Positions 45,040 through 54,700 of a stretch of 64,000 bases of DNA are shown one piece after another. The notes beneath the pieces were generated by a model. That model had not been told where the DNA came from. It was given only the letters and a program-made list of their open reading frames with translations, and searched no databases. The position numbers were made by a program, and so were the translations under genes. How positions within the stretch are numbered: the first letter of the stretch is position 1; every line of letters begins with the position of its first letter. This DNA is from Pontiella agarivorans (lineage in GTDB: Bacteria; Verrucomicrobiota; Kiritimatiellia; Kiritimatiellales; Pontiellaceae), in contig NZ_JARVCO010000006.1 in the NCBI RefSeq assembly GCF_034531395.1, positions 62,001-126,000 on the forward strand, written 5' to 3'.

Positions 45040-47012
45040 TTAAACGACTTTATCTCCTCTTGATGGCTGCAGTGCCTGTTTTCGCATGCGGCCCCTATTT
45101 TCCATCGAGTTATCTCAGCGATTACAACGACCGCTTTGAGGCCGACTTGAATCCGGCCGTCGAACTCGAACTGATTGCGTTGGAATACCATCTGATCGAT
45201 GAAGCCCCGTTCCCGGACGGAACATACACCACGCTGCAGGCGGAAAAGCTGGATTTCACGAAAAAGGCCGAACAACTCGGCGGTCAGGAATGGCTGACCG
45301 ATTATATGGCCTATGCAAAATCGGTACGGGCCGCGGAAACAAACGTTCCAGCCCCCGCAGTACCGAACCATTTACAGGAATTCACCCTCTATCTTGAAGG
45401 CACTGCGGAATTCCGGGCCGATGAAAAGGTTACCTTTCCGCAGGCCTGGCGGGAACTGCTCGCGCTCGACGTCAGCAACCGCCTTTATCGCACCGAATGG
45501 GTGTATTACATGCGGGGCAATCTCGCCGGTGCTCACGGAATGCCGGAACAGGCCGGAAAATCCTATGCGGCCTGCCGTACTGCCGCCCGCGAAATACCGG
45601 CCCGTCATTCCCTCGGGCTGGCCCATGCGTCATATAAACGCGACTACCTCTGCCAAACCAATCTGGCGATGCGCATCGAACGGGGCCTGGCCGCAACGGG
45701 CTATTACCATCGAACCGGCGATTTCGCGCGCAGGGATCACTGTATGAATCATCTGCGGCTGGATGTAACACAGGCCTCGCAGGAAGGGCTCAGCACCCCC
45801 TCGGCAGCCGTACTCGAAACCATGGCGCTTTTCAACATCGGTAAAACCGACTTTATCCGAACCCTGGAACAACACCCCGACCTGAAAATCACCCCGCGCC
45901 TGGCCTGGTTCATGTATAAAAACGGCGAACCCCGAAAAGCAGCCGCCTATCTGGAACACTGCCCCGCAGATGACATTCTGGCCAACTGGCTGCGCTACCG
46001 CCTCGCCCAGCGCAGCGGCCGGACCGACGAGGCCATTGAGAAACTCCGGCAGTGGCTGAACGGGCTTCAACACAGCCGGCGCATTATCTATCGCTTCGAT
46101 TATACAGGAACCGTTTCCCCCGCATCAGCCCTGCACGGCAGTCTGGGCACCCTGTATGCCGACCGGGGTCAGATGCTCGACGCCCTCGAATCTTTCGTTG
46201 CGGCGGGAGCCTATCCGGATGCCGCACTGATCGCCGAACGCTATGTGGAAACCGACGACCTCCAACGCTATGTGGATGCTTTTCAATCCCGGACATCGAA
46301 GGGGCCGGCCAACCGGGTCGACGACTGGCCGCAGACGGAAACCCCGCGCAATTCCATTGAGCTTCGGCTCTCCTATCTGCTGGCCCGTCGCCTGTTCCGC
46401 GAAGGGCGCCCTCAAGAAGCGCTGCCCTATTACCCCACGGAAATCGGCTATATACTGCAGACTTATCTGCATGCTCTGAAAGAAAGCCGCTCGTTCTGGA
46501 ACAGCTGGAACACCCGTGCGGCGCACCTCTACCATGCGGCGCGTATCATGCGGTGGAAAGGCATGGAACTCTGCGGCACCGAACTCTATCCCGACTACAC
46601 CATCGTTGAGGGCTTTTTCCCCTCCATAGGAATTGAGCACGAATCCGCCGTCGCACCGGAAAATATGCGGCCCCTTTATGACAAAACCGCACCGATTCCA
46701 AACCAGCGTTTTCACTATCGCCAAATCGCGGCGGAACAGGCGGGCGATGCCGCCGTCCTCGCCTGGAACCGGCACCAGAAGGCCATGATGCTCTGGAGCG
46801 CGGGCACATGGATCAAAGACCGGCATCCCGATGCTGCCGATGTATATTACAAAAAACTCGCCCGGCTGCATTTCCAGTCTCTGGCAAAAACAGCCGATGC
46901 AATACGCTGGTTTCCGGAGGGCTCGGACGCCATGCAGCAAATCCACCATTCAGAACAGTATATCCGCCCGAGGAAACTCTCCGATGCCGCAAAGGCCTAT
47001 GCCGCATATTGA
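45036..47012 (+). CDS. Exported TPR-like protein with N-terminal CGPYFP, partner of the DUF3142 protein
   Basis: This 658-residue protein has a signal peptide MIKRLYLLLMAAVPVFA|C, so Cys18 could be lipidated, although V-F-A-C is a weak lipobox. The mature end C-G-P-Y-F-P is followed by an alpha-helical domain built of degenerate tetratricopeptide-like repeats, for example A-R-R-L-F-R-E-G-R-P-Q-E-A-L-P-Y-Y-P. Many aromatic and Arg residues lie near 490-560. It shares four bases with the DUF3142 gene upstream. I do not recognise a named family. Position and pairing suggest an outer-membrane or periplasmic scaffold. No terminator is seen; it converges with cutA. Confidence 0.75.
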   Translation: MIKRLYLLLMAAVPVFACGPYFPSSYLSDYNDRFEADLNPAVELELIALEYHLIDEAPFPDGTYTTLQAEKLDFTKKAEQLGGQEWLTDYMAYAKSVRAAETNVPAPAVPNHLQEFTLYLEGTAEFRADEKVTFPQAWRELLALDVSNRLYRTEWVYYMRGNLAGAHGMPEQAGKSYAACRTAAREIPARHSLGLAHASYKRDYLCQTNLAMRIERGLAATGYYHRTGDFARRDHCMNHLRLDVTQASQEGLSTPSAAVLETMALFNIGKTDFIRTLEQHPDLKITPRLAWFMYKNGEPRKAAAYLEHCPADDILANWLRYRLAQRSGRTDEAIEKLRQWLNGLQHSRRIIYRFDYTGTVSPASALHGSLGTLYADRGQMLDALESFVAAGAYPDAALIAERYVETDDLQRYVDAFQSRTSKGPANRVDDWPQTETPRNSIELRLSYLLARRLFREGRPQEALPYYPTEIGYILQTYLHALKESRSFWNSWNTRAAHLYHAARIMRWKGMELCGTELYPDYTIVEGFFPSIGIEHESAVAPENMRPLYDKTAPIPNQRFHYRQIAAEQAGDAAVLAWNRHQKAMMLWSAGTWIKDRHPDAADVYYKKLARLHFQSLAKTADAIRWFPEGSDAMQQIHHSEQYIRPRKLSDAAKAYAAY

Positions 47013-47015
47013 CCG

Positions 47016-47345
47016 CTATATCTCGGTTTCCGACTGAATCCAGTTCAGAAAAGCGGGATTTCCGTCAGTAACGGGCAGGCAGACAATACAGGGCGTTTCA
47101 TACGAATGAATTTCGCGAATCCGGGAAATAAGTTCGTTTTTACGATCACCCGATGTTTTGAGAATGAGTGCAACTTCATCATCTTCACAGAGCTCGCCCT
47201 TCCATTGATAGACGGACTGAATGCCACCGAGAATGTTGGCGCAGGCCGCCAGTCGCTCCTGCACCGCCATACGGGCAATCCGCTTTGCCTCGGCGGTATC
47301 CGCCGCCGTGACATACACCATAAGAGCCGGAATATCGCCATTCAT
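47016..47345 (-). CDS. cutA: CutA-type divalent cation tolerance protein
   Basis: This 109-residue protein forms a trimeric ferredoxin-like fold. The sequence ALMVYVTAADTAEAKRIARMAVQERLAACANIL contains the conserved L-A-A-C-x-N motif; later S-V-Y-Q-W-K-G-E-L and E-V-A-L-I-L-K-T follow, and P-C-I-V-C-L-P-V ends the core. It is linked to copper tolerance and signalling in other bacteria, with an unclear molecular role. The start is the ATG at 47345, one base after the zwf stop, so it is co-transcribed with zwf. Confidence 0.94.
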   Translation of the reverse strand: MNGDIPALMVYVTAADTAEAKRIARMAVQERLAACANILGGIQSVYQWKGELCEDDEVALILKTSGDRKNELISRIREIHSYETPCIVCLPVTDGNPAFLNWIQSETEI

Positions 47346-47346
47346 T

Positions 47347-48924
47347 TTAAAGGTTCGCACTATCCAGAGCGACATTTGAGCCCGACACTTTTTCCATCCG
47401 ACCGTTCCGCCAAAAACCTTCAACCCCCAGAAACAGTTCGTCCGATTCCTTCACGCCCCACTCACCGGGCGGATACGCAAACGGTTTAAGCAGCTCCAGA
47501 TTATCGAGAATCGGCTGAACCACGCGCCACTCCGCAGCCACTTCGTCGGACCGGGTGAACAGCGTGGAGTCGCCGTGCAGCGTATCCAGCAGCAGACGTT
47601 CATAAGCTTCAGGCAGCGACTGATTCCATTTTCCGGAATAGGAGAAATCCATATCGACATCCTCCACCACAAATCGCATACCGGGACGCTTGGTGCCGAC
47701 TTTGAGGAAAATGCCTTCATCGGGCTGAATGCGGAAAATCAGGGTATTGGGTTTTATGCGCGTAATATCGCAAACATCGTCTTCGCATTCCACCTGCTGG
47801 AAAAGCTGGAGCGGTGGAACTTTGAACTGCACCGCAATCTCCGTGGTTTTTCTGGCCATGCGTTTTCCGGTTCGCAGCAGAATCGGAACCCCGGCCCAGC
47901 GCCAGTTATTGATACTCAGCCGCAGGGCCGCGAATGAATCCGTGTCCGACTGCGGATCAATCCGATCCTCCTGCAGATACCCCTTAATTTTATTTCCGTC
48001 CGAATCTACCCCCTCCGCATACTGCCCGCGGCAGACGGCATCGGTGATATCCTCCCGAATATCCAGTTTGGTGGCATTCAGCAGCTTCACCTTCTCGTTC
48101 CGGATCGACTCTGCAGAAAGATCGCCCGGCGCTTCCATGGTCACCAGGCAGAGCAGCTGCAGCAGATGATTGGTCACCATATCGCGCAGCGCACCGTATT
48201 CATCGTAATAGCCGCCGCGCCCTTTTTCCATACCGACCGTCTCCGAAGCCGTGATCTGGATATGGTCAACATACGAACGGTTGAACACCGGCTCGAAGAT
48301 GGCATTGGCAAACCGAAACGACAGAATATTCTGCACTGTTTCTTTCCCGAGATAGTGATCGATACGGTAAATCTGCGTTTCATCCAGATGTTCCAGCAGC
48401 TCTTTATTCAGCGCAATCGCCGATTCGAGATCCTTTCCAAACGGTTTTTCAATCACCACGCGGGTCCAATGCTCCTCTTCGGGATCGCGGATCATGCCGG
48501 CTTTCTGCAGGTTATGTACGGTGGTATGAAACAGATCCGGAATAATCGAGAGGTAGAACAGATGATTTTCAGGATAGGCCGCCCCGGCCAGCCGATCCTT
48601 CAGCGCCGCATACGAATCCGGACTGGAGAGATCCCCTTTGTGATAATACAGGTGCTCTACAAAACGGCGTATCGTTTCTTCCGCGGCCGGGAGCCGGGTG
48701 AAATTGCGTATGGAATCCTCCATCATATCGCGAAAGATCTCATCGTCATAGTCCCGCCGCGCAAAACCGACAATTCTAAACGGCTCCGGCAGCAGATCCT
48801 GCATATAGGCCACAAAGAGTGCTGGAATTAATTTTCGATGGGTCAGATCGCCGGACGCCCCGAAAATTACAATGGTCGCCGGATCATGTGCACGGATCTG
48901 TTCGCTGAATCCTGAAAAAAGCAT
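47347..48924 (-). CDS. zwf: Glucose-6-phosphate 1-dehydrogenase
   Basis: This 525-residue enzyme oxidises glucose 6-phosphate to 6-phosphogluconolactone with NADP or NAD, opening the oxidative pentose phosphate pathway. It has the coenzyme motif VIFGASGDLTHRKLIPALF near residue 20, the substrate/active-site peptide RIDHYLGKETVQNILSFRFAN near 190, and V-I-E-K-P-F-G-K-D-L. The end motif LRTGKRMARKTTEIAVQF is typical. AGGAG lies nine bases before the ATG at 48924. The gene for 6-phosphogluconolactonase is not adjacent. cutA follows. Confidence 0.97.
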   Translation of the reverse strand: MLFSGFSEQIRAHDPATIVIFGASGDLTHRKLIPALFVAYMQDLLPEPFRIVGFARRDYDDEIFRDMMEDSIRNFTRLPAAEETIRRFVEHLYYHKGDLSSPDSYAALKDRLAGAAYPENHLFYLSIIPDLFHTTVHNLQKAGMIRDPEEEHWTRVVIEKPFGKDLESAIALNKELLEHLDETQIYRIDHYLGKETVQNILSFRFANAIFEPVFNRSYVDHIQITASETVGMEKGRGGYYDEYGALRDMVTNHLLQLLCLVTMEAPGDLSAESIRNEKVKLLNATKLDIREDITDAVCRGQYAEGVDSDGNKIKGYLQEDRIDPQSDTDSFAALRLSINNWRWAGVPILLRTGKRMARKTTEIAVQFKVPPLQLFQQVECEDDVCDITRIKPNTLIFRIQPDEGIFLKVGTKRPGMRFVVEDVDMDFSYSGKWNQSLPEAYERLLLDTLHGDSTLFTRSDEVAAEWRVVQPILDNLELLKPFAYPPGEWGVKESDELFLGVEGFWRNGRMEKVSGSNVALDSANL

Positions 48925-49028
48925 GGGATTGAACTCCTGTTAAAGAAAGAAAGACTACACGTCCGACCGGTGCTTTTCAACGCTTGCGATAAGGCCGTTT
49001 GATCCGCTACGTTCTGTGCACTGTTATT

Positions 49029-50144
49029 ATGAAAATTCTCGCCCGACACTTATTCATGAACCTGTTCCAGCCGCTGATCTATCTGCTGATTGCATTTGCG
49101 TTGCTCTTCATCATCGGCGATCTCATGGACACCATGAAGGATTTCAATAAAATCCTGACCACCACCGGGGAAGGCGGAGCCGGGTTCTGGGACGTCAGCA
49201 GAATCATGCTCCATTACTACAGCCTTCAGCTGCCCTCGATGGTCATTTTCATTGTTCCGATCTGCCTGCTGCTGGCCACCCTATACAGCCTTTCACAAAT
49301 GACCCGCCACAGCGAAATTGTGGCCATGCGCGCCAGCGGGGTCAGTATCTACCGCATTGTCCGCCCCTACCTGCTGATGGGATTCTTCTGCTTTCTGTTC
49401 ACCGCTGTGGTCAATGAATATACCGGCCCCCGCTATGCCTACCGCGCACACCAGTTACTGGAAAGTAAAACCAAAGCCAGCGACGACATATACTTTGAAA
49501 ATATTGCCTACAAAAATCCGACGCTCGGCCACGAATGGCATATCGTCGGGTTCGACACCCGCTCCTACACCATGAAGGGCATCACCCTGCGAATCCGGCG
49601 CAAAGATGGGTCCGACCGCGAAAAAATCACCGCCCGTAAAGGCCACTGGCTCGACCGCCGCTGGTGGTTCGAAGACGGCGAAATACAGCGTTTCGATGAA
49701 AATAACACCCGGCTCGGGCGGCCCGAAACCTTCCAGACCCTGGAAATGCGCTACCTTAAAGAACGACCCGAAGAATTCATGCGCGAGGCCAAAGATCCTG
49801 CCCACCAGTCATCGCTCGAGCTCTATGAATACATCAAAACCCATCGGCATCTCTCGTTGCGGGAAATCCGGAGCGACCTCGTCGATCTGCACCACAAACT
49901 GACCATGCCCTTCATCTGCATCATTGCCGTACTCATCGGCATTCCCGTCGGGGCCCACACCGGACGCAAAGGCGCGCTTTCCGGCATTATGATGGCCATC
50001 GGCCTCTTTTTCGCCTTTTATGCCACCCAGTTCACCATGGAATACCTCGCCAAACAGCTGTATATCAAACCCTGGGTCGGCGCCTGGTCCGCCATCATCG
50101 CCTTCTTTTTCATCGGAAGCGCCCTGATTTACCGGATGCGGTAG
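49029..50144 (+). CDS. LptF/LptG family permease
   Basis: This 371-residue protein has six membrane helices in a 3+3 arrangement around a periplasmic beta-jellyroll. Markers are the opening MKILARHLFMNLFQPLIYLL, the helix pair YSLSQMTRHSEIVAMRASGVSIYRIVRP near residue 90-120 (the family's coupling helix E-I-x-A-x-R-A-x-G), and the C-terminal LHHKLTMPFICIIAVLIGIPVGAH. LptF and LptG extract lipopolysaccharide from the inner membrane with LptB. Only one of the pair is here; which one cannot be decided. The start is the ATG at 49029. The dispersed palindrome at 49731-49745 encodes FQTLEM. The GNAT gene starts 2 bp after its stop. Confidence 0.92.
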   Translation: MKILARHLFMNLFQPLIYLLIAFALLFIIGDLMDTMKDFNKILTTTGEGGAGFWDVSRIMLHYYSLQLPSMVIFIVPICLLLATLYSLSQMTRHSEIVAMRASGVSIYRIVRPYLLMGFFCFLFTAVVNEYTGPRYAYRAHQLLESKTKASDDIYFENIAYKNPTLGHEWHIVGFDTRSYTMKGITLRIRRKDGSDREKITARKGHWLDRRWWFEDGEIQRFDENNTRLGRPETFQTLEMRYLKERPEEFMREAKDPAHQSSLELYEYIKTHRHLSLREIRSDLVDLHHKLTMPFICIIAVLIGIPVGAHTGRKGALSGIMMAIGLFFAFYATQFTMEYLAKQLYIKPWVGAWSAIIAFFFIGSALIYRMR

Positions 50145-50146
50145 TT

Positions 50147-50650
50147 ATGAACCTGAACATCAGAACAGCCACACCTGCAGACTTTGATGCCATCTGGCCC
50201 GTTTTCCACACCATCGCCGCAGCCGGCGAAACCTATGCCTATCCCCGGGACATCGACCGGGACACTGCATACAGACTCTGGATGGAACGGCCGCGTCAAA
50301 CCTGGGTCGCTGAAGAAAACGGAACCCTCCTCGGCACCTACTACCTGAAAACCAACCAGCCCGGCCCCGGCGCACACATCTGCAACTGCGGATATATGAC
50401 TTCACCCGACGCACGCGGCAAAGGGGTTGCCACCGCCATGTGCCGGCACTCAAAAAAAACAGCACTGGAATTCGGCTACAAAGCCATGCAGTTTAATTTC
50501 GTTGCCTCCACCAACAAAGGGGCCGTACGCCTCTGGCAAAAACTCGGCTTCGAAATCGTCGGCCGCCTGCCCCGCGCCTTCAATCACCCCGCTCACGGTT
50601 ATGTGGACGCCCTGGTCATGTTCCAGTGGCTGGAAAACACCCATGAATGA
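50147..50650 (+). CDS. GNAT family N-acetyltransferase
   Basis: This 167-residue protein shows the acetyl-CoA binding loop MTSPDARGKGVATAMCRHS (R-G-K-G-V-A-x-x) near residue 85, the following N-x-A-x-x-L-x-x-x-G-F pattern as TNKGAVRLWQKLGFEIVGRLP, and a preceding beta hairpin (TWVAEENGTLLGTYYLK). It transfers an acetyl group to an amine; the substrate is unknown. The end FQWLEN comes from a dispersed-palindrome copy (50621-50635). It is likely co-transcribed with the permease gene. Confidence 0.92.
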   Translation: MNLNIRTATPADFDAIWPVFHTIAAAGETYAYPRDIDRDTAYRLWMERPRQTWVAEENGTLLGTYYLKTNQPGPGAHICNCGYMTSPDARGKGVATAMCRHSKKTALEFGYKAMQFNFVASTNKGAVRLWQKLGFEIVGRLPRAFNHPAHGYVDALVMFQWLENTHE

Positions 50651-50776
50651 GGATTCCGATTTCAACCCGCCCGGCATCGGTCCACCGAAAACCACGCAAC
50701 GAAATGCATTTACAACCATAAAGCGATCATATTTATTCCAACTCCATTCACTTCATACAAAATTGAGGATTTTCAA

Positions 50777-52042
50777 ATGAACTACAACAAGATCGAAACT
50801 CCGGACCGCGGCGAAAAAATCAGCCTGGGAGCGGACGGCCACCTTTCTGTTCCGGCCAACCCCATCATTCCTTTTATTGAAGGCGACGGCGTCGGACCGG
50901 AAATCACCGCCGCCATGATCAAAGTCATCGATACCGCGGTTGAAAAAACCTACAGCAACGAGCGCAAAATCGAATGGATGGAAGTTTTTGCCGGCGAAAA
51001 AGCCAATGCAATCTACGGCGAAGACACCTGGCTTCCCGACGAAACGCTGGCGGCAATCAATGAATTCCGCGTCGCCATCAAAGGCCCGCTCACCACCCCG
51101 GTCGGCGGCGGCCGCCGCAGCCTGAATGTAGCCCTGCGTCAGGAACTGGATCTTTATGTCTGCCAGCGCCCGGTCACCTGGTTCCACGGCGTTCCCTCCC
51201 CGATATACGCCCCCGACAAAGTCGATATGGTCGTTTTTCGCGAAAATTCAGAAGACATCTATGCCGGCATTGAATGGCAGGAAGGCACCGACGACGTTAA
51301 AAAAGTCATCGATTTCCTGCAGACCGAAATGGGCGTGAAAAACATTCGTTTTCCGGAATCCTCCGGCATCGGCGTCAAACCGGTCTCACGCGACGGCTCC
51401 ACCCGTTTGATCAAAGCCGCCATCGACTACGCCATCGACAACAACCGCAAATCCGTGACGATTGTCCACAAGGGCAACATCATGAAATTTACCGAAGGCG
51501 CTTTCCTCAAATGGGGCTACGAGCTTGCCGAAAAAGAATACGGCGCGGAGTTTGATAAAAAAACCAACGTCTACAAACTGAAGAATCCGGATACCGGTTT
51601 TGAAATCGAAATCAAGGACTGCATCTGCGATGCCTTCCTGCAGAATATTCTGCTCAAACCGCAGGACTACGATGTCATCGCCACCCTCAACCTCAACGGC
51701 GACTACTGCTCCGACGCACTGGCGGCCTGCGTCGGCGGCATCGGCATTTCCCCCGGCGCCAACATCAATTATCTGGAAGGAAAAGCCGTTTTTGAAGCCA
51801 CTCACGGCACCGCCCCCGATATTGCCGGAAAAGATATGGTCAACCCCTGCTCGCTCATCCTTTCCGCTGAAATGATGCTGCGCTACATGGGCTGGACCGA
51901 AGCCGCTGACCTGGTGCTCGAAGGCGTCGACGGGGCCATTCGCCGCAAAACCGTCACCGGCGATTTCGCCCGCATGATGCACGACGCCAAATGGCTGACC
52001 TGTTCCGAGTTCGCCACCGCCGTCATTGTGAACATGTGGTAA
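50777..52042 (+). CDS. icd: Isocitrate dehydrogenase, NADP-type
   Basis: This 421-residue TCA-cycle enzyme converts isocitrate to 2-oxoglutarate and CO2. It shows [22 protein letters not shown] near the start, [14 protein letters not shown] near residue 150 (substrate Ser and Arg region), [19 protein letters not shown], and the C-terminal dehydrogenase signature [51 protein letters not shown] is also present. The length and motifs match E. coli-type Icd. GAGGA lies eight bases before the ATG. Its own transcript ends at the hairpins after 52043. Confidence 0.97.
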   Translation: MNYNKIETPDRGEKISLGADGHLSVPANPIIPFIEGDGVGPEITAAMIKVIDTAVEKTYSNERKIEWMEVFAGEKANAIYGEDTWLPDETLAAINEFRVAIKGPLTTPVGGGRRSLNVALRQELDLYVCQRPVTWFHGVPSPIYAPDKVDMVVFRENSEDIYAGIEWQEGTDDVKKVIDFLQTEMGVKNIRFPESSGIGVKPVSRDGSTRLIKAAIDYAIDNNRKSVTIVHKGNIMKFTEGAFLKWGYELAEKEYGAEFDKKTNVYKLKNPDTGFEIEIKDCICDAFLQNILLKPQDYDVIATLNLNGDYCSDALAACVGGIGISPGANINYLEGKAVFEATHGTAPDIAGKDMVNPCSLILSAEMMLRYMGWTEAADLVLEGVDGAIRRKTVTGDFARMMHDAKWLTCSEFATAVIVNMW

Positions 52043-52096
52043 TTCCCGAAAACGGGAAAAAGAGAAGGCGCGACCCCCGACAGGGCGCGCCTTTCT
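52043..52096 (+). terminator. Tandem hairpins and terminator after icd
   Basis: TTCCCG-AAAA-CGGGAA (52043-52058) comes directly after the stop codon. It is followed by AAGGCGCG (52065-52072) pairing with CGCGCCTT (52086-52093) with a T-rich tail (TCTGTTTT). Confidence 0.75.
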
Positions 52097-52117
52097 GTTT
52101 TCCGGTATCCGAAAAAA

Positions 52118-52630
52118 TCAGGCCTTGGCTTTCATTTTTTCAAGCACGGCTTTCGCCCAGGCCACGGCATTTTCCAGATCCTGATCATCCGGATGTCCTT
52201 CAGCATCTTCCCAGAGCTGACGGCGCGAATCCGTCGGTGCATTTTCATCGCCCGCCGGCAGCTGCTCCATCCACTCAATCATCATCGGATCAATCCGCCC
52301 CTGACAAATGAACCGATCCACCACATTGCCATTCGGAATCTGCGCAGCTGCCGCCTTCAGACAATTGGCCGCATGCTGCGAATCGGGATAAGCTCCCAGC
52401 GTGGCAAACAAGGCAACAGGAATCCCGCCGAGCTGTTTCAGGTAGTCCTTCATAGCATCATTTGCATTTTCCGCCTCCACCCAGAACCCGGCGAAAACCA
52501 CGTCGTATTTTTCGGGGTTCGGCGCACTGCTGATCGGGCACAGATCCGCCCCCGGGAGTTCCAGATGCAGGGCCTCGGCCACTTTGCGCGTGTTACCGGT
52601 TCGGCTGGAATAAGCGATCAAAATCTTCAT
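52118..52630 (-). CDS. Flavodoxin family protein
   Basis: This 170-residue cytosolic electron carrier or oxidoreductase begins MKILIAYSSRTGNTRKVAEAL, the FMN phosphate-binding loop T-x-T-G-N-T. It continues with KYDVVFAGFWVEAENANDAMKDYLKQL and VALFATLGAYPDSQHAANCL, matching the second and third FMN-contact loops. A C-terminal helix extension (QLWEDAEGHPDDQDLENAVAWAKAVLEKM) is longer than in electron-transfer flavodoxins and is like that of the flavodoxin-like (Flavodoxin_5/BilS-type) proteins. Its partner is unknown. It converges with icd. Confidence 0.88.
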   Translation of the reverse strand: MKILIAYSSRTGNTRKVAEALHLELPGADLCPISSAPNPEKYDVVFAGFWVEAENANDAMKDYLKQLGGIPVALFATLGAYPDSQHAANCLKAAAAQIPNGNVVDRFICQGRIDPMMIEWMEQLPAGDENAPTDSRRQLWEDAEGHPDDQDLENAVAWAKAVLEKMKAKA

Positions 52631-52693
52631 GTGTCAGTCACCTCATTACTTAATGTTGTACCATTCGTACCCTATTCGGCAGGGAACTGTAAA

Positions 52694-52708
52694 TTCCAGA
52701 GATTGGAA
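52694..52708. repeat. Dispersed palindrome TTCCARNNNYTGGAA, intergenic copy
   Basis: TTCCAGAGATTGGAA lies in the 79-bp gap between rph (stop side) and the flavodoxin gene (start side), immediately after the rph stop. Confidence 0.8.
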
Positions 52709-52709
52709 A

Positions 52710-53492
52710 TCAGTTCAGCACCTCTTTCTGCAGGGCGGTCAATTCGGCAATCCCTTTTTCCGCGAGCGTCATCATCTGCAGCAGTTCATCTTTACTGAAC
52801 GGTGCCTCCTCGGCCGTCCCCTGAATTTCAATAATCTTCCCCGATTCGGTCATCACAAAGTTGGCATCCACCTCGGCGGCGGAATCTTCCAGATAGCACA
52901 AATCCAGAATCGGCTGTTCCTTGTGGATGCCGCAACTGATGGCTGCCAGCCCTTCCGAAACCGGGTCCTCTTTCAGCAGGCCGTCTTTCATCAGCCGCTG
53001 AATCGCCAGTTTGAGCGCAACGTATGCTCCGGTAATGGACGCCGTGCGCGTTCCGCCGTCGGCCTGAATCACATCACAATCGAGATAAATCTGCCGGCGG
53101 CCCAGCTTTTTCAGATTCACCACCGCCCGCAGCGAACGACCGATCAAACGCTGAATCTCCATGGTGCGTCCGCCGATTTTTCCCTTGGTCGCTTCCCGCT
53201 GTGTCCGATCCTGCGTGGCCCCCGGAAGCATACTGTACTCCGCCGTCACCCAGCCCCCCGGAACTTTCTGATAACGCATCCAGCCCGGCACATTTTCATC
53301 GACACTCGCCGTGCAGATCACCCGGGTATTCCCCATTTCAATCAACACCGATCCCTTGGCCGATGTAATATAATCCTTCGTGAATTTCACGCTGCGCAGC
53401 TCGTCGGCCGCGCGCCCGTCAATCCGTTTTCCCGATGTTTCAACCACAGCATCGAGATCGATGCCCCCGCTTAAATTGATTTCTTTTTTCAT
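52710..53492 (-). CDS. rph: Ribonuclease PH
   Basis: This 260-residue phosphorolytic exonuclease trims the 3' ends of tRNA precursors. It has the N-terminal [34 protein letters not shown]-type core ([16 protein letters not shown]) and the signature [23 protein letters not shown], and the C-terminal [17 protein letters not shown]. The ORF continues upstream of 53492, but the extra residues are antisense to rpmH and rnpA, so the ATG at 53492 is the start. No strong ribosome site lies before it. The divergent gene is rpmH, with a shared ~210-bp region between. Confidence 0.96.
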   Translation of the reverse strand: MKKEINLSGGIDLDAVVETSGKRIDGRAADELRSVKFTKDYITSAKGSVLIEMGNTRVICTASVDENVPGWMRYQKVPGGWVTAEYSMLPGATQDRTQREATKGKIGGRTMEIQRLIGRSLRAVVNLKKLGRRQIYLDCDVIQADGGTRTASITGAYVALKLAIQRLMKDGLLKEDPVSEGLAAISCGIHKEQPILDLCYLEDSAAEVDANFVMTESGKIIEIQGTAEEAPFSKDELLQMMTLAEKGIAELTALQKEVLN

Positions 53493-53642
53493 AGTCCGCG
53501 CAGGATGGAATAGATTACGGTCCATTGCAACGGGAAATAAACCGTGCCGTCTGACCGGTGATACGCCAGAGCAATGCTCCGGCCGGGGCCAACCCGAAAG
53601 AGCCATCACGACACTGCCACTGCTTTTCATTCCCGTTAGAGT

Positions 53643-53670
53643 TTGACAACCGTAGAATTGTTGGTAGTTT
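53643..53670 (+). promoter_or_regulatory. Candidate sigma-70 promoter of rpmH-rnpA-yidD-yidC
   Basis: TTGACA (53643-53648), a 16-bp spacer and TAGTTT (53665-53670) precede the rpmH start (53706) by 36 bp. The -35 is a perfect consensus match. Confidence 0.55.
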
Positions 53671-53705
53671 ACCCTGCTTTTCAGAACAAAAAGGAATTTA
53701 GAGCG

Positions 53706-53843
53706 ATGAAACGTACATACAACCCATCTAAAATCAAGCGCGCCCGTAAGTGCGGCTTCCGCAAACGGATGTCCACTGCAGATGGACGCGCGATCCTGAA
53801 GCGCCGCCGCCAGAAAGGCCGCAAGCGCCTCACCGCCGTTTAA
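53706..53843 (+). CDS. rpmH: Ribosomal protein L34
   Basis: This 45-residue, highly basic protein begins [22 protein letters not shown] and ends G-R-K-R-L-T-A, the full L34 pattern. It binds the large ribosomal subunit. AAGGA lies about nine bases upstream of the ATG. The frame extends further upstream, but that part is not family-like. It heads the conserved rpmH-rnpA-yidD-yidC cluster. In many bacteria dnaA and the origin lie just beyond; here rph is there instead, and I see no cluster of DnaA boxes in the gap. Confidence 0.98.
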   Translation: MKRTYNPSKIKRARKCGFRKRMSTADGRAILKRRRQKGRKRLTAV

Positions 53844-53856
53844 CCGGAACTGGAAT

Positions 53857-54330
53857 ATGCCGGACCCCTTCCATAGGGAGTCGGATGGTTCTATCGACTC
53901 AAGCCCGCCGAACAGCGGGCTTGATCGTTCTTTGAACAAGTCGAAGCGCCTCACTCGTTCATCACTTTTTGCGGAAACCTTTTCCGGAAAAAAGAAACGG
54001 GTTGGGCGCTTTATGGTGCTCTGGCTGCGCGAGGCCGACGATGCCGATTTCCGAATCGGTACGGTATCCAGTAAAAAAGTGCACCTGCGCGCCAACCGGC
54101 GCAATTTTGCCCGACGCCGCATGCGCGAAGCATGGCGGCACCTGCGCCCGTACTGCTCCGGACAGGCCGACGTTGTTTTTGTGGCCCGCCGCGCCATCCT
54201 TTCCGCCGACTGGAACACCGTAATCAGCGAAATGCTGAACCTGATACAGAAGGCCGGACTGATCTCCCCCGGGAATGCGGAACGCGCCCGGACCGAACTG
54301 GAGGCGTCCAATGGATGGAAACTCCACTGA
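53857..54330 (+). CDS. rnpA: Ribonuclease P protein component
   Basis: This 157-residue protein assists the catalytic RNA of RNase P in maturing tRNA 5' ends. The core [14 protein letters not shown] is the usual N-terminus of the family, and the RNR motif reads [17 protein letters not shown] near residue 75. About 25 residues precede the usual start when the ATG 53857 is used. A TTG at the L-N-K-S-K-R-L point would give ~131 residues and cannot be ruled out. It is 13 bp after rpmH and overlaps yidD by 20 bp. Confidence 0.95.
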   Translation: MPDPFHRESDGSIDSSPPNSGLDRSLNKSKRLTRSSLFAETFSGKKKRVGRFMVLWLREADDADFRIGTVSSKKVHLRANRRNFARRRMREAWRHLRPYCSGQADVVFVARRAILSADWNTVISEMLNLIQKAGLISPGNAERARTELEASNGWKLH

Positions 54331-54643
54331 GCGCAGCCGGACCGACGGCAATAATAAACCCCACCGCCACCGGTTCGACAGACTCACTCAGCTGCCGGCC
54401 CGATGCGCAATGCTGCTGATTCGCGGCTATCAGTTGCTGATCAGCCCCTGGCTTGGACCGCACTGCCGGTTCCAGCCGACGTGCTCGCACTATTGCATTG
54501 AAGCGCTTCGGCAACATGGTATGGTCCATGGTCTTTGGCTCGGGGTGAAAAGAATCTGCAAATGCCATCCATTGCATTCGGGCGGCATTGATCCTGTACC
54601 CCAAAAAAATATAAAAACAAGGGATGATGGGATTCGCGGATGA
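54311..54643 (+). CDS. yidD: Membrane protein insertion efficiency factor YidD
   Basis: This 110-residue protein carries the YidD core [33 protein letters not shown] followed by [23 protein letters not shown], with the conserved Cys, Pro and His residues. It helps YidC insert membrane proteins. The start ATG at 54311 overlaps the rnpA end, so translation is coupled. N-terminal 30 residues are hydrophilic and poorly conserved. Confidence 0.96.
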   Translation: MDGNSTERSRTDGNNKPHRHRFDRLTQLPARCAMLLIRGYQLLISPWLGPHCRFQPTCSHYCIEALRQHGMVHGLWLGVKRICKCHPLHSGGIDPVPQKNIKTRDDGIRG

Positions 54644-54700
54644 TTAAGCCCCACTTAACCCTCCGGAAATCCGATTTTCCAACCATCCAGAGAGAAATTA

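Noticed and set aside
53493-53705. Possible replication origin upstream of rpmH
   Set aside because: The rpmH-rnpA-yidD-yidC cluster often lies near oriC, but dnaA is not here and I see no cluster of DnaA boxes (TTATNCACA) in the 213 bp.
53493-54311. Upstream extension of the rph frame, giving a 533-codon ORF
   Set aside because: The extra 273 codons are antisense to rpmH, rnpA and the start of yidD. RNase PH homology begins at the ATG at 53492.
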